A stretch of 64,000 nucleotides of DNA from Tritrichomonas musculus (Eukaryota; Parabasalia; Tritrichomonadida; Tritrichomonadidae): positions 310,001 to 374,000 of the forward strand of contig JAPFFF010000013.1 of NCBI GenBank assembly GCA_039105265.1, read 5' to 3'. The translations under genes and the position numbers were made by a program. Below are positions 30,706 through 39,808 of this stretch, in pieces (the stretch's first letter is position 1; every line of letters starts with the position of its first letter). The notes below the pieces were generated by a model. It was not told where the DNA came from. It saw nothing but the letters and a program-made list of their open reading frames with translations, and did not search any database.

Positions 30706-30974
30706 AGTAGTATATACTAGTCGGTTTCCGCGGGGCACGGCTGCCCACGCGTCAACACGAACTAGTTAAAAAAAAAAAAATAAAAAATAAAAATTAAAAA
30801 AAAAAAAATTTAAAAAAAAAAATTCTTCTTCTTCTTTTCATGTTATCCCACCCACCCACCTCAAAGCTCACCATTTATTAAACGGCACAGGTACCCCACC
30901 CCACAACCGCCCATCTATGAAACGGCACAGGTACCAGCCCCGAGAATCTCGTACCTATTTCTTTCTATATGTAA
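30706..30974. repeat. P4 terminal region: palindromes, A-tract and GC-rich repeats
   Basis: The end carries ACTAGT at 30716 and 30761 enclosing a GC-rich hairpin (GGGGCA 30732-30737 with TGCCC 30742-30746). An A-rich tract with T interruptions spans 30768-30820. Two copies of AAACGGCACAGGTACC follow near 30878 and 30919 within C-rich DNA (CCCACCCACC). They may be promoter elements of the HNH gene or remnants of another insertion. Confidence 0.6.
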
Positions 30975-31310
30975 ATGTCATTTGTGCCACTCAAAGGCTT
31001 TACTAACGACTATGAGATACTGAATAGGTACCCCTTTACTATAAGACGTAAGAGTAATCATTTTATATGCAAAGATGCAAAACATATAAAGGGGTATATA
31101 CGTGTATGTCTAAATGGCGACTACTACTTGAAACATGTACTTATAGCAAGACAGTTCATACCTAATGATGACCCACAACATAAAACAGAGGTAGACCATA
31201 TCAATAGGAATAGGGCTGACTACCATCTATGCAACTTAAGATGGATAACCCCAACTGATAGTAACTATAACAGGGATATGCCCAAAATTATAAATGCGAG
31301 GGCAGATTAG
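30975..31310 (+). CDS. HNH endonuclease, homing type
   Basis: 111 residues. The C-terminal half has the HNH signature TEVDHINRNRADYHLCNLRWIT, with the metal-binding DH and second His/Asn positions intact, and an upstream beta-rich part (FICKDAKHIKGYIRVCLNGDYYLKHVLIARQF) typical of phage and viral HNH_3 homing endonucleases. The frame is open. It sits just inside the P4 terminus, away from the structural genes, and has its own GC-rich upstream region. Such genes are free-standing invaders of viral genomes; a role for the element is not required. Confidence 0.85.
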   Translation: MSFVPLKGFTNDYEILNRYPFTIRRKSNHFICKDAKHIKGYIRVCLNGDYYLKHVLIARQFIPNDDPQHKTEVDHINRNRADYHLCNLRWITPTDSNYNRDMPKIINARAD

Positions 31311-31330
31311 ATATTTGGTACTCTAAGAAC

Positions 31331-31552
31331 TCAAATAGCAAAATGTTCTATTTGGTCGATAAATTCCAAATCACCATCTTTCATAATTACATTAAGAATT
31401 TCAGGTTCGAAATACTCAGCAGATAACTCTTTTATCTTTTTAATTAAAATATCACATACACCCTCATTAGTCTCACATCTATAATCATAGAGGTAAGATA
31501 CTATTTTATAGAGGATATTCATACGCTCTTTTATGGTCATGTAATAAGCCAT
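31331..31552 (-). CDS. Small unknown protein in P4
   Basis: 73 residues, helical, acidic (MTIKERMNILYKIVSYLYDY, then KKIKELSAEYFEPEILNVIM). Converges on the HNH gene, 20 bases apart. Composition is coding-like; ATG preceded by TATAA-A. No family recognised. Confidence 0.45.
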   Translation of the reverse strand: MAYYMTIKERMNILYKIVSYLYDYRCETNEGVCDILIKKIKELSAEYFEPEILNVIMKDGDLEFIDQIEHFAI

Positions 31553-31618
31553 TTATACAGAAATAAAAAAATGAAATGAACAATAGAAAAATATTTAGTC
31601 ATTTCACTTTTTTCTTTG

Positions 31619-31879
31619 ATGAATATCGATAAGAAGATACGATTGACCACTGAAATGCTCAACGCTAAAATCATGGATGAAAAGCAAAAGCTTGAAGCAA
31701 AGATAGACCATACTGAGACTTACTTGTTGCTCCAAATTGACCAACTCAACCAACGACTTGATGAGGTTCTTAATAGGGCCAACCTGCTATCCTTAAAACT
31801 CGATTCTGTCATTGATGACCTTGCAAAGATGAAGGTCAACGTTGATGATATCAACAGCAGCCTTGATAACCTTCCTTAA
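31619..31879 (+). CDS. Short coiled-coil protein in P4
   Basis: 86 residues starting MNIDKKIRLTTEMLNAKIMD and continuing as one helix with regular heptads (QIDQLNQRLDEVLNRANLLS, LDSVIDDLAKMKVNVDDINS). It resembles the trimeric coiled-coil spike stems or reovirus-sigma1-like stalks, and may be a short fibre stem; P4 lacks a long fibre in the part seen. Function inferred only from structure. Confidence 0.55.
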   Translation: MNIDKKIRLTTEMLNAKIMDEKQKLEAKIDHTETYLLLQIDQLNQRLDEVLNRANLLSLKLDSVIDDLAKMKVNVDDINSSLDNLP

Positions 31880-31920
31880 TAAACAACATCTTCTTCTTAT
31901 TTCTTTTATTTGATTTTTAA

Positions 31921-32826
31921 ATGACAAGTGATGTAGGTACACAAACTAAACCTAACAATAAAATACAACTATTACAAGGTACTATTAAATTTCGACCTAA
32001 ACTAGTTGATAGAGATGTTGCAAGATTAACAAGAGGTTTGGGTCAAACTATATGGAAGTTCTCTAATAATCAAATAAATCTACAAAAATTATATGAGACA
32101 TATTTAAATACTAGTATAGCTTTTAAAGACGTACTTAAATTTGCTAATAGACTCAAGAGAGAGAGACCAAAAGCAAAATTTACAGGTTGTGTGTTTGCGA
32201 TTAAGAAAAATCAAGATGATAAAGATGAACATGGGCATTACATAACAGTATTAAAGCCATATCAATATACTCTCCAAGAATCAGATCAAGGTTTATTAAC
32301 AGAGATAAAATTACATTATGATATTATCAACATAAGGATATCTCGAATGAAGACTGAGGAGGAAAAACAAGCAGCTAGAGAACTGAGAGAGCAGATGAAA
32401 GAAAGAACATTGAAAAGTGATAAGAAAGAATATAAAACTAGAGGTATTCAAACAGATGATATACCAGAATTGGCTCCATTACCCAGACCTCCAACTTTAA
32501 ATCGAAATGATTATCATCTTAACCTTAGGAAAATCGGTAGGAACCGACCCACAAATGTTGAGCCACCAACAAGGGATCAAAATCAAAACAGAATTCAACG
32601 TTTAATTCAAAGTAGTACAAATTTAGACGAGGATGATGTACCTAAGAAAAAATTAAAACAACCTAAGACAAAATCAAAACGACCTCGTTCACCTTCACCT
32701 CCACCTCCTCCTCCTTCTCATTCACCTTCACCTCCACCACCTCGTTCACCTCGTTCACCTCCACCTCCACCACCTCCTCCTCCTTCATCACCACCTCCAC
32801 AGTTTCCATCATCGCATACCTCATGA
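31921..32826 (+). CDS. Unknown P4 protein with Pro-rich tail, next to protease
   Basis: 301 residues. Residues 15-140 form a folded domain (KFRPKLVDRDVARLTRGLGQ, then FANRLKRERPKAKFTGCVFA), then a basic helix and a long Pro/Ser/Arg-rich tail of the type SPSPPPPPPSHSPSPPP. The P3 protease (49495-51537) also has a Pro-rich tract between two domains. No enzymatic motif seen. Confidence 0.5.
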   Translation: MTSDVGTQTKPNNKIQLLQGTIKFRPKLVDRDVARLTRGLGQTIWKFSNNQINLQKLYETYLNTSIAFKDVLKFANRLKRERPKAKFTGCVFAIKKNQDDKDEHGHYITVLKPYQYTLQESDQGLLTEIKLHYDIINIRISRMKTEEEKQAARELREQMKERTLKSDKKEYKTRGIQTDDIPELAPLPRPPTLNRNDYHLNLRKIGRNRPTNVEPPTRDQNQNRIQRLIQSSTNLDEDDVPKKKLKQPKTKSKRPRSPSPPPPPPSHSPSPPPPRSPRSPPPPPPPPPSSPPPQFPSSHTS

Positions 32827-32856
32827 GGTACTAGTCCTCCTCCAAGACAACCCCGT

Positions 32857-33528
32857 ATGACACCACAGAAGGCAGGAGAGTATACAGTAGACCAAGGACA
32901 TAATAGGATTCATGATTGGAGGAGTTTAGTCAATGATGAAAATATAGAAGAAGATGTTATTGATGACTACTTGAAACTTCTATATAACAAAGGAAAGAGA
33001 TTGAATAAACAACCTGGTCAAAATGAGGCAGAGTTTGATAAAAAGAAAATATTGGTTTTACCTACTGCATTTTATACCCTCCTTTCTATAGCATATGAGA
33101 CTAATGATAATGAAAAAATACATGAACTGATGAAAAGTCCTATCTCAGGTAAACAGTCATTTTCACATTTCGATAAAGTATTTGTCCCCATTTGCTCAGA
33201 TGGAGAACATTGGGTTTTATGTATTGTTCGATATCCAAAGAAAATAATCGAATGCTATGACTCTGAGAATAAGTCAATGGCTCCAGAGGTAAAGACACTT
33301 AATAAGTATATCGATATTTTCGCAACAGGTAAGTTAAAAGCAAAATATTATGATGTACCTAGTCAAAAGAATAACAAGGATTGTGGAGTGTTTCTAATGG
33401 AATCTTGTCGTACCTTTTTGCATGAAGGAAATGGTAAGTTTAAACAACGCAATATACCAGATATTAGAAAGAGAATACTTCGAGAACTTCAAAACAATAA
33501 ATTAGAAACAGGTGTTGTATATAAATAA
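32857..33528 (+). CDS. Polinton maturation protease, Ulp1/adenain-like
   Basis: 223 residues. Cysteine protease of the C48/adenain type: His118 in DGEHWVLCIVRY, Asp135 in ECYDSENKS, and Cys176 in NNKDCGVFLMESCRTFL, with the oxyanion-type Gln just before (SQKNNKDC). Spacing fits Polinton proteases. It would cleave capsid-associated precursors during virion maturation. Lies between the Pro-rich gene and the penton-like gene, all on the same strand. Confidence 0.85.
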   Translation: MTPQKAGEYTVDQGHNRIHDWRSLVNDENIEEDVIDDYLKLLYNKGKRLNKQPGQNEAEFDKKKILVLPTAFYTLLSIAYETNDNEKIHELMKSPISGKQSFSHFDKVFVPICSDGEHWVLCIVRYPKKIIECYDSENKSMAPEVKTLNKYIDIFATGKLKAKYYDVPSQKNNKDCGVFLMESCRTFLHEGNGKFKQRNIPDIRKRILRELQNNKLETGVVYK

Positions 33529-33549
33529 AGACTTTTTATTCAACTCGAA

Positions 33550-34494
33550 ATGGAATTACCACCAAGTGTTAACACTTTATATCCTAATCGAGATAATATA
33601 GTTAATGATGGTAATACACCTCTTCCAATCGAAACAGCCTACTTCCTTGAGGATTCTCAACATGATAAAGCTAAGTTTAATAGGTATTGGTTTAATTTCC
33701 CACCAGAATGGTCAACTGCAAACAAAGGGGAATCTATTGTTGGCGTTCGTTCAGCACATATCATTAAGAGAAGACGCAAAATGGAAGTAGAGATTGAAAT
33801 ATATAAGATACATAAGAAAACATATGAGTTTGTTTGTGGTGGAACATGGAATGATGGAACACTTAAAACAGACTATGTAAATGGTACGAATCATAAATAT
33901 GGATTCTTCAAAGTCATTGATTGGGTGTCAATCGATGGAGATTTACGTGGATTTTTTGATGCAGTTAATCATGCATTCAAGTCATACATTAAAACTTCTT
34001 CATTAGACAAATTTGTTCAAAATGATGACAATATACAGGATAGAGATATACAAACAGATGGATACTATGATAAAAATGGTTTTCATGAAATCATTTATAC
34101 AGAAAGGAATAAAGTATGGAATCAAAAATACTACTTTACCAATAGTAAGAATGAACAAGATTGGGAGTATACCGCACCATATATGAACTTTTTCAAACTT
34201 AAATCCTGGAATGATGATTTTGCAGATGTGTTTAATATAGGTAATAGCATATTTCAAAATAAACCAGAAAAATATCAAACATGGAGTAAGGAATTAATAT
34301 TCGATAATATATGGGACAGACAATCATGCAAAATATATTCATCGATAGGTGAACAAGCATTACATAATTATATAGGAAATAGCGATGTTGAATATAGTCC
34401 TATTAAGTACTTCAAGTTAAACTCAATGGACCAAAGGTTTTGGATAGACTTCTATAGTGATGTTCATATTATTGTCCAACCAAACTACCTCTAA
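33550..34494 (+). CDS. Conserved Polinton protein, possible penton (homologue of P1 8344-9642)
   Basis: 314 residues, beta-rich. Shares with P1 the N-terminal PLPIETAY..., PPEWSTANKGESIVGVRS and C-terminal SPIKYFKLNSMDQRFWIDFY blocks, but is about 120 residues shorter in the middle. It lies between protease and integrase, next to the integrase as in P1. Penton or minor capsid role is inferred from context. Confidence 0.6.
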   Translation: MELPPSVNTLYPNRDNIVNDGNTPLPIETAYFLEDSQHDKAKFNRYWFNFPPEWSTANKGESIVGVRSAHIIKRRRKMEVEIEIYKIHKKTYEFVCGGTWNDGTLKTDYVNGTNHKYGFFKVIDWVSIDGDLRGFFDAVNHAFKSYIKTSSLDKFVQNDDNIQDRDIQTDGYYDKNGFHEIIYTERNKVWNQKYYFTNSKNEQDWEYTAPYMNFFKLKSWNDDFADVFNIGNSIFQNKPEKYQTWSKELIFDNIWDRQSCKIYSSIGEQALHNYIGNSDVEYSPIKYFKLNSMDQRFWIDFYSDVHIIVQPNYL

Positions 34495-34556
34495 ATGATT
34501 CATTTGTTATCGAAATGCAATTCCTTCAATACGATAAGATGTTTATTTAAAAATAA

Positions 34557-35729
34557 ATGAGTAAAGAAGAACCAATCCCATATGAAAAATTATACAACAA
34601 AGCTAAATGGAAGACCTTGGACAAATACCTTAGCATGGCAAAACAAGAGAATCTAAATGAAGAAGAAGCAAAGAAATACTTTGATGAAAGAGTAGTACAT
34701 GATAAGAGAGTACCTAAAGCACAATTTATACCTATTGTATCCAAACATCCTCATGGTTATCAAATGGGTACCTTCATTAATAATAAAGAGGCAGGTGGGT
34801 TGAATTATCTAATGTTCATCAATATCAACACCAGAAAAGCATATGCATATCCTATGAATGGTAAAGGAGCAAGAGAAGTATTAACAGCACTTCATAAATT
34901 TGTTAATGATGTACCTCATGTATATTCGATAGCAAGTGATGAGGATGCAGCATATTTATCATCAACAGTCTTAAACTTCATGAGAGAGAAGAACATAAAA
35001 TACCGAACAACAACTGAGAATAACCATAATGTACTTGGCATTATTAATAGGTTTATGAGAACCATAAGAGATGCTATTGGTGAAAATAGGTTTATTCAAC
35101 CAAAGGAGATGCATGATTTGGTCAACATATATAACAACTCTCCTCATAGGTTTTTAGATAATAAAGCACCTAATGATATTACTCCAGAGGATGAAATAAA
35201 GTACATACAAAAGAATGCACGCATTAATCCATACCATTTTAATCCAGGTGAGAAGGTCAGGTTAGTACTCGAAAAAGAACCATTTGGTAAAAGAAGAAGT
35301 AATTTGTCTAATGAGTCTTATATAGTTGACTCGCAAAAAGGTAACCAGTTTGTGGTCAGGTCCAAAGATGGTTCAACAAGTTCATTCCCTGGATATAGGT
35401 TGTTAAGGACAAGAGACAAAAGGATTAAAGTAGCTGAAAGACTAAATGAAGGTAAAGAAGGTATTATTGAACGAATATATAACTTTGATGAAGATACTGG
35501 TAAGTATGATTTAAAATGGGAAGGAGTCGAAGGTGATGATGCCTTTGTTAGACAAACTATTAGAGATGTAAGGAGAGGTAATCCATTAGTACTTGGTACA
35601 GCAGAAAGACAATATTGGTTGGAACAAAAGAAAAATTATGAACGACAAATTAAAGCAGGTCAAAAGGTTGAGGGTAAACCAATACCAGATAAAATTATGA
35701 AATACATTTACAAATTTGTAAATGGATGA
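34557..35729 (+). CDS. Polinton retroviral-type integrase
   Basis: 390 residues, homologous to the P1 integrase throughout (LNYLMFININTRKAYAYPMN, SIASDEDAAYLSSTVLNFMR, LGIINRFMRTIRDA, NNSPHRFLDNKAPNDITPED). The C-terminal half has the GEKVRLVLEKEPFGKRRSNL and SYIVDSQKGNQFVVRS region and a final TAERQYWLEQKKNYE helix that P1 also has. Its end overlaps the start of the ATPase by eight bases. ATG is preceded by an A-rich AAAATAA leader. Confidence 0.88.
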   Translation: MSKEEPIPYEKLYNKAKWKTLDKYLSMAKQENLNEEEAKKYFDERVVHDKRVPKAQFIPIVSKHPHGYQMGTFINNKEAGGLNYLMFININTRKAYAYPMNGKGAREVLTALHKFVNDVPHVYSIASDEDAAYLSSTVLNFMREKNIKYRTTTENNHNVLGIINRFMRTIRDAIGENRFIQPKEMHDLVNIYNNSPHRFLDNKAPNDITPEDEIKYIQKNARINPYHFNPGEKVRLVLEKEPFGKRRSNLSNESYIVDSQKGNQFVVRSKDGSTSSFPGYRLLRTRDKRIKVAERLNEGKEGIIERIYNFDEDTGKYDLKWEGVEGDDAFVRQTIRDVRRGNPLVLGTAERQYWLEQKKNYERQIKAGQKVEGKPIPDKIMKYIYKFVNG

Positions 35730-36586
35730 ACACCCAAGTGCAGAACTAATAAATAAAGTAGAAACATTGATTAAAGAGACCTTACGGAAGAACATGAAAG
35801 AGATAGATGGTGCTTTGATTAAACCATTATCACCTGATTATCCTTTTAGCACAAATGGTATATACTTTTTAATTGGTAAACCAGGTGCTGGTAAAAGTTT
35901 TTGGATATGGAGACATTATGATAACAGAGAGGTTGTTTAAACATCCATACTACCAAAAGATAATATTTTGCTCAAGATCTGGTAAAATGGATAAAACAGC
36001 TGAAACACTTAATAAACAGATACAATCAAGAATCGATTATGTAAAGGAAAGAGAATTAATGAGTTATCTTAAAAGACATCTTCGAAGAAAGATAAAGTAT
36101 TATGCTATTGTCAAATATGTATTATCTCGAATGAAAGAGACCAATGACGAAATGAGGAGGCTCATTGAGAAGCATCATTTAAATGAGATCAATGATAAAA
36201 TAATATATATAGCCAATAAGTTAGTCAAGTATGAAACATCATCATATCCATATAACACATTATTGATACTAGATGATTGTGCAGGTAGTGATTTATTAAA
36301 GAATGGTAATAGTGAATTTATCAAGTTGTTAACCAAGACAAGACACTATAATTTAACATGTATCATGGCTATCCAAACTATTCGATTTGTTCATATGAAT
36401 GCTAAAAGGTTAGCAACAGATATCATATGTTATACAGGATATAGTGAGGAAGATTTTACTAGCTTGTTGCAACAAACTAATAACTCATTAAATACTAAGC
36501 AGACAGTAGCTGAATACTTACAACATAAAGAACCACATGAGAAGTTTGTAATGAATATTTCTGCTAATAAGTACTATTTCGAATAA
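35722..36586 (+). pseudogene. Polinton packaging ATPase (broken, about one break)
   Basis: Walker A motif in NGIYFLIGKPGAGKSFWIW, Walker B-type LLILDDCAGSDLLKNGNSEF, and TRHYNLTCIMAIQTIRFVHM, all aligning with the P1 ATPase. Closely follows the integrase with an eight-base overlap. Would translocate DNA into capsids. No longer one open frame. Confidence 0.8.
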
Positions 36587-36603
36587 TTTTTTATTTTTTA
36601 AAA

Positions 36604-37023
36604 ATGGGAATTGATCCAAATTATTCTATATGGAGAGAGATGATAAAAGGAGGAATCGGCTTAGGTGGTAAAGTCTTAATGGGAGCTGCAGATAATTTTA
36701 CAGGCGGTCTTGCAAGTAAATTATTAAATACAACAACAAGTGGATTAACTAAACATTCTGGTCTTATTGGTAAAGTTGCGAGAGGTCTTGGTGAAAATTT
36801 CTTGAGTGAAAATGCAAGAGGTAAATTAGCAAATATAGCCGACACAGCATTAAAGTATGTACCTGAAGGAAATGTGAAAACTGCCTTAACATCAATTAAT
36901 AAATCTGCAAAGGGTGAATCAATTAAAGCACCTCTTGAAAAATCAGCAAATACACCGAAACCAGAGAAACCATTTCAAGAACATGATTTTAGTACAAACC
37001 ATCATTCAAGAACCTACATCTAA
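36604..37023 (+). CDS. Minor capsid-like amphipathic protein
   Basis: 139 residues, Gly/Ala/Lys-rich (MIKGGIGLGGKVLMGAADNF, LIGKVARGLGENFLSENARG) with an extended hydrophilic tail. Same place after the ATPase as the P1 134-residue gene and similar layout. Membrane-active or cement function is inferred by analogy with adenovirus protein VI. Confidence 0.5.
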   Translation: MGIDPNYSIWREMIKGGIGLGGKVLMGAADNFTGGLASKLLNTTTSGLTKHSGLIGKVARGLGENFLSENARGKLANIADTALKYVPEGNVKTALTSINKSAKGESIKAPLEKSANTPKPEKPFQEHDFSTNHHSRTYI

Positions 37024-37070
37024 TGAAAACTCAAAAAAACTCAATTTATAGACTTTTTTGTTTATTTTAA

Positions 37071-37622
37071 ATGTCAAAACATCTAACAGGTTCTAAGAGA
37101 CTTGCAGTTATTCATAGATGGCTAAATGGAAGGGATGACCCAGATTGGGAAGTGCTTCCTACGAAAACCAAAGACAAGTATATTGTAAAACAGCGAAAAA
37201 CTCCAATAACTCGAGAATATCAAGAAAACTCAGAAAGTGAAAATAACGAAGAAACTCAAGAAAACTCAGACAGTGAAGAACATGAGGAACTTGAAGAAAA
37301 GCCAAGAAAGTCATTAAGTTCGAAAGCTGCACGAAAACCTCCAAAACCTCGAAAAACTCAACAAAGCCAAGTTTATGACCCTACTGTGAATGAGGAAATA
37401 CTAAAACAGCTAAAATCACTAGGTGAAGAAATGAAGATAAGTCGAGAGAAGAAAGAAAAGAGACGTATGATAAAGGAGGTTGTTGATAAAAGGATGAGTA
37501 AATCAAGACAACAGTATGTTCCTGAAGAACCACCACAACAATATGAAGAAGAACAACAACCTCAATATATACCTATGAGACCTTTTGGTAGGAGAAATCG
37601 CATATTTGAAGATATGATGTAA
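37071..37622 (+). CDS. Conserved Polinton protein with charged low-complexity middle
   Basis: 183 residues, homologous to the P1 gene at 5102-5716: SKRLAVIHRWLNGRDDPDWEV at the start and EEILKQLKSLGEEMKISREK in the second half. Between them lies an acidic Glu/Asn/Ser repeat (QENSESENNEETQENSDSEE) and a Lys/Pro-rich piece. Ends in Gln/Pro/Tyr-rich sequence. It directly precedes the capsid gene as in P1. Function unknown. Confidence 0.6.
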   Translation: MSKHLTGSKRLAVIHRWLNGRDDPDWEVLPTKTKDKYIVKQRKTPITREYQENSESENNEETQENSDSEEHEELEEKPRKSLSSKAARKPPKPRKTQQSQVYDPTVNEEILKQLKSLGEEMKISREKKEKRRMIKEVVDKRMSKSRQQYVPEEPPQQYEEEQQPQYIPMRPFGRRNRIFEDMM

Positions 37623-37639
37623 ATTTTTTTTAATCTAAA

Positions 37640-39322
37640 ATGCTCAACAAGGAATCCTATATGAGAACCTCAGCAGAGGTTTGTACCCAGATTGCATCTT
37701 ATTTTGATGTTGTCGATAATTGCATAGCACTTAGTGATACTAATAAGTCATATTCTCTAAATCCTCAAACATCATATTCACCATCACCACCTATTAAGAG
37801 TGGTTCATATACAACATGTATTATATCTCCTAATACTCATAATACTGCAGACATATATAATGGATTTATTCGAGCAGATATGAAAGTGACAGTAAATATT
37901 GATAAACCATTTGCTAGTAATTTAGAAAATGTCAATGGTTATAATTTTGGTAAGGTATGGTTTGGTTTCAAGGATGCTCGAGATGCAGTTGAGAAGTATG
38001 AAATTGTTGCAAATGGTATGACGCTTTATACCCAGAACTTTGAATGCGAAGAATCCTTTTTAACAGCATGCTGTGCAAATGAAGTTACCAAAAGAGCTGA
38101 TATATATAGCAAAGCAAGACATAAGGATATTTGGAATGATACTCATGGAAGGAGATGTGGTTTTGTTGCCAACCTTAACCAAAATGTGACTTCCGTTACA
38201 TCAACAATAAGATTAAAGATTGATTTACGACGATTCCTACCATTATATAATATCAAGTACTTGCCAGCATTTGCAGGTAAAATCGAATTACGTCTATACT
38301 TTTCAACAGCTGGTATGGTATATTGTCCAGTCGGTTTTGAAAGAAGGTTAGCATGTAATCCACATGCAATGAAAGACTTCAAAGTTGATGAAATTACAAA
38401 TGAATTTCGACCTATTGGAGAACCAATATGGATGTGGACAAGTACAACTAAAATAGCAATGGATAAGATTAATCATCCAAAGCATCTTACACCTGTTGGT
38501 GATAATCATGGTGGAGCATATGAAGTCGCAGGAGCTAACAATACTAAGGCAAGAGTTGACCAAACTGTTTATAGTGATTGGAGAACATGGAGTGTTGTTG
38601 ATTATTCCATTGAAGAATGTTCAAGTATCATACCTTGTTTTGGTATTCATGAATCTGTATATACAGCACTTGTTCAAAGATATGCTAACCCACAACATCC
38701 ACTTACATTCCCAACACAGATTATGTCATTTTACACTTGCACAAGACCTCTTAAGAATGAACAAGATAAAGAAACCATCAATATTACACCTAATTTTGTA
38801 GATAGTATGTTTTGCTTATTCCCACTCAAGCATACACATAAGACATACTTCAAGAATCCTCAGTTTGAAGCATTCCATATGAATTGTGGTAATTACAACA
38901 ATATCCCTGCTAAATCATTTGGTACTAATGGTAAGTATCCAGAGTTCCTTGAATATTGCCAGAATGCAATGAACATGAATGGAGAGCAAAATGGATTTAA
39001 CAAAGAGGTTATTACAAGTCTAGCTAATGAGTATCAATATTATGAAAATACAACAGGTTATTATCCAAGTGATAGGTCCTCATTCTTCATAGGTCTTCCT
39101 ACTGAAACAGATGGAACATATCAACAAGGTCTTTCAAGTCTTGCACCTATTAACTTCGAACTGATATGTAGTCAAATGGCAAATAATCCATTTAGACAGG
39201 AAGTAGATACACCTCCATTATTATGCTTATTAACAGATATATCAATTAGTATCTTGATTAGACCAAATGGTATGCCACCATTAGTACGTATAGGAGCCTA
39301 TGATTTAACAACTCCTGAGTAA
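37640..39322 (+). CDS. Polinton major capsid protein
   Basis: 560 residues, one open frame, homologous end to end with P1's protein at 3470-5056. Conserved blocks: RTSAEVCTQIASYFDVVDNC, HNTADIYNGFIRADMKVTVN, WFGFKDARDAVEKYEIVANG, KIDLRRFLPLYNIKYLPAFA and FIGLPTETDGTYQQGLSS. Size and composition fit a double jelly-roll capsid protein. Relative to P1 it has an insertion around residues 270-320 (KINHPKHLTPVGDNHGG region), probably a surface loop. Confidence 0.8.
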   Translation: MLNKESYMRTSAEVCTQIASYFDVVDNCIALSDTNKSYSLNPQTSYSPSPPIKSGSYTTCIISPNTHNTADIYNGFIRADMKVTVNIDKPFASNLENVNGYNFGKVWFGFKDARDAVEKYEIVANGMTLYTQNFECEESFLTACCANEVTKRADIYSKARHKDIWNDTHGRRCGFVANLNQNVTSVTSTIRLKIDLRRFLPLYNIKYLPAFAGKIELRLYFSTAGMVYCPVGFERRLACNPHAMKDFKVDEITNEFRPIGEPIWMWTSTTKIAMDKINHPKHLTPVGDNHGGAYEVAGANNTKARVDQTVYSDWRTWSVVDYSIEECSSIIPCFGIHESVYTALVQRYANPQHPLTFPTQIMSFYTCTRPLKNEQDKETINITPNFVDSMFCLFPLKHTHKTYFKNPQFEAFHMNCGNYNNIPAKSFGTNGKYPEFLEYCQNAMNMNGEQNGFNKEVITSLANEYQYYENTTGYYPSDRSSFFIGLPTETDGTYQQGLSSLAPINFELICSQMANNPFRQEVDTPPLLCLLTDISISILIRPNGMPPLVRIGAYDLTTPE

Positions 39323-39349
39323 AAAGAGGTATATTTTATTTTATAGAAA

Positions 39350-39784
39350 ATGTCGAACGATTATAGAAGCCCACATGCTGAGATTGTTGGAAGAGAAGGT
39401 ATAATGTATAATGAAGCTACCATGAAAAATAAAGACATAGAGTTTCAACATTTTGGTGTGTTCAGTAATACTAATACTTATACTGTAACCTTCAACCCAT
39501 ATATTAATCGACCACCTACCCAGATTATTGAACATGAGGACCCTGTTAGATTTCCAGATACTCGAGAACATATAACCAAACCTGTTCGTGAACCTCCTGT
39601 TAGTATTACAGATGGTGGTTTTTATCGACATATAGGTGAAAAAGATAAACCAGTACCTCTCTTACCAAAATATCTTAAGAAGCCTGAGAAACCACCAATG
39701 CAAGGTAGAGCAAGAGAATATAATAAACAAGATATTCGATATGAACCTACTCAGCATATCTTTACCCAAAATAACATCTATTAA
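39350..39784 (+). CDS. Small Polinton protein (homologue of P1 5751-5954)
   Basis: 144 residues. The N-terminal half (SNDYRSPHAEIVGREGIMYN, then NTNTYTVTF) aligns with the 67-residue P1 protein; the rest is Pro/Glu-rich and disordered and absent from P1. It follows the capsid gene here but precedes it in P1. Function unknown. Confidence 0.55.
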   Translation: MSNDYRSPHAEIVGREGIMYNEATMKNKDIEFQHFGVFSNTNTYTVTFNPYINRPPTQIIEHEDPVRFPDTREHITKPVREPPVSITDGGFYRHIGEKDKPVPLLPKYLKKPEKPPMQGRAREYNKQDIRYEPTQHIFTQNNIY

Positions 39785-39808
39785 TTTTTTATTGAATTTT
39801 TTATCCAG

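Larger units (their letters stand above)
29258..30706. repeat. Duplicated segment, copy 1 (Polinton right end plus host sliver)
   Basis: Matches 55169-56618 nearly base for base, with about ten differences by eye over 1.45 kb including one single-base indel. It includes a membrane-protein gene, a coiled-coil gene, the Polinton terminus at 30604 and about 100 bases of the host EF-hand/WD gene beyond it. Because it includes host flank, it arose by copying of a locus after the element had inserted, not by independent transposition. Confidence 0.9.
30706..39800 (+). mobile_element. Polinton P4, left end and structural-gene half
   Basis: Starts AGTAGTATATACTAG at 30706, directly in the host sliver. 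It carries an HNH endonuclease gene, Ulp1-like protease, penton-like gene, integrase, packaging ATPase, minor capsid-like gene and major capsid protein, all on the plus strand after the first kilobase. It is homologous to P1 gene by gene but diverged, and more AT-rich. No polymerase, no fibre and no right terminus: around 39790-39808 it gives way to P5 genes, so it is truncated. About two breaks in the genes seen. Confidence 0.85.
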
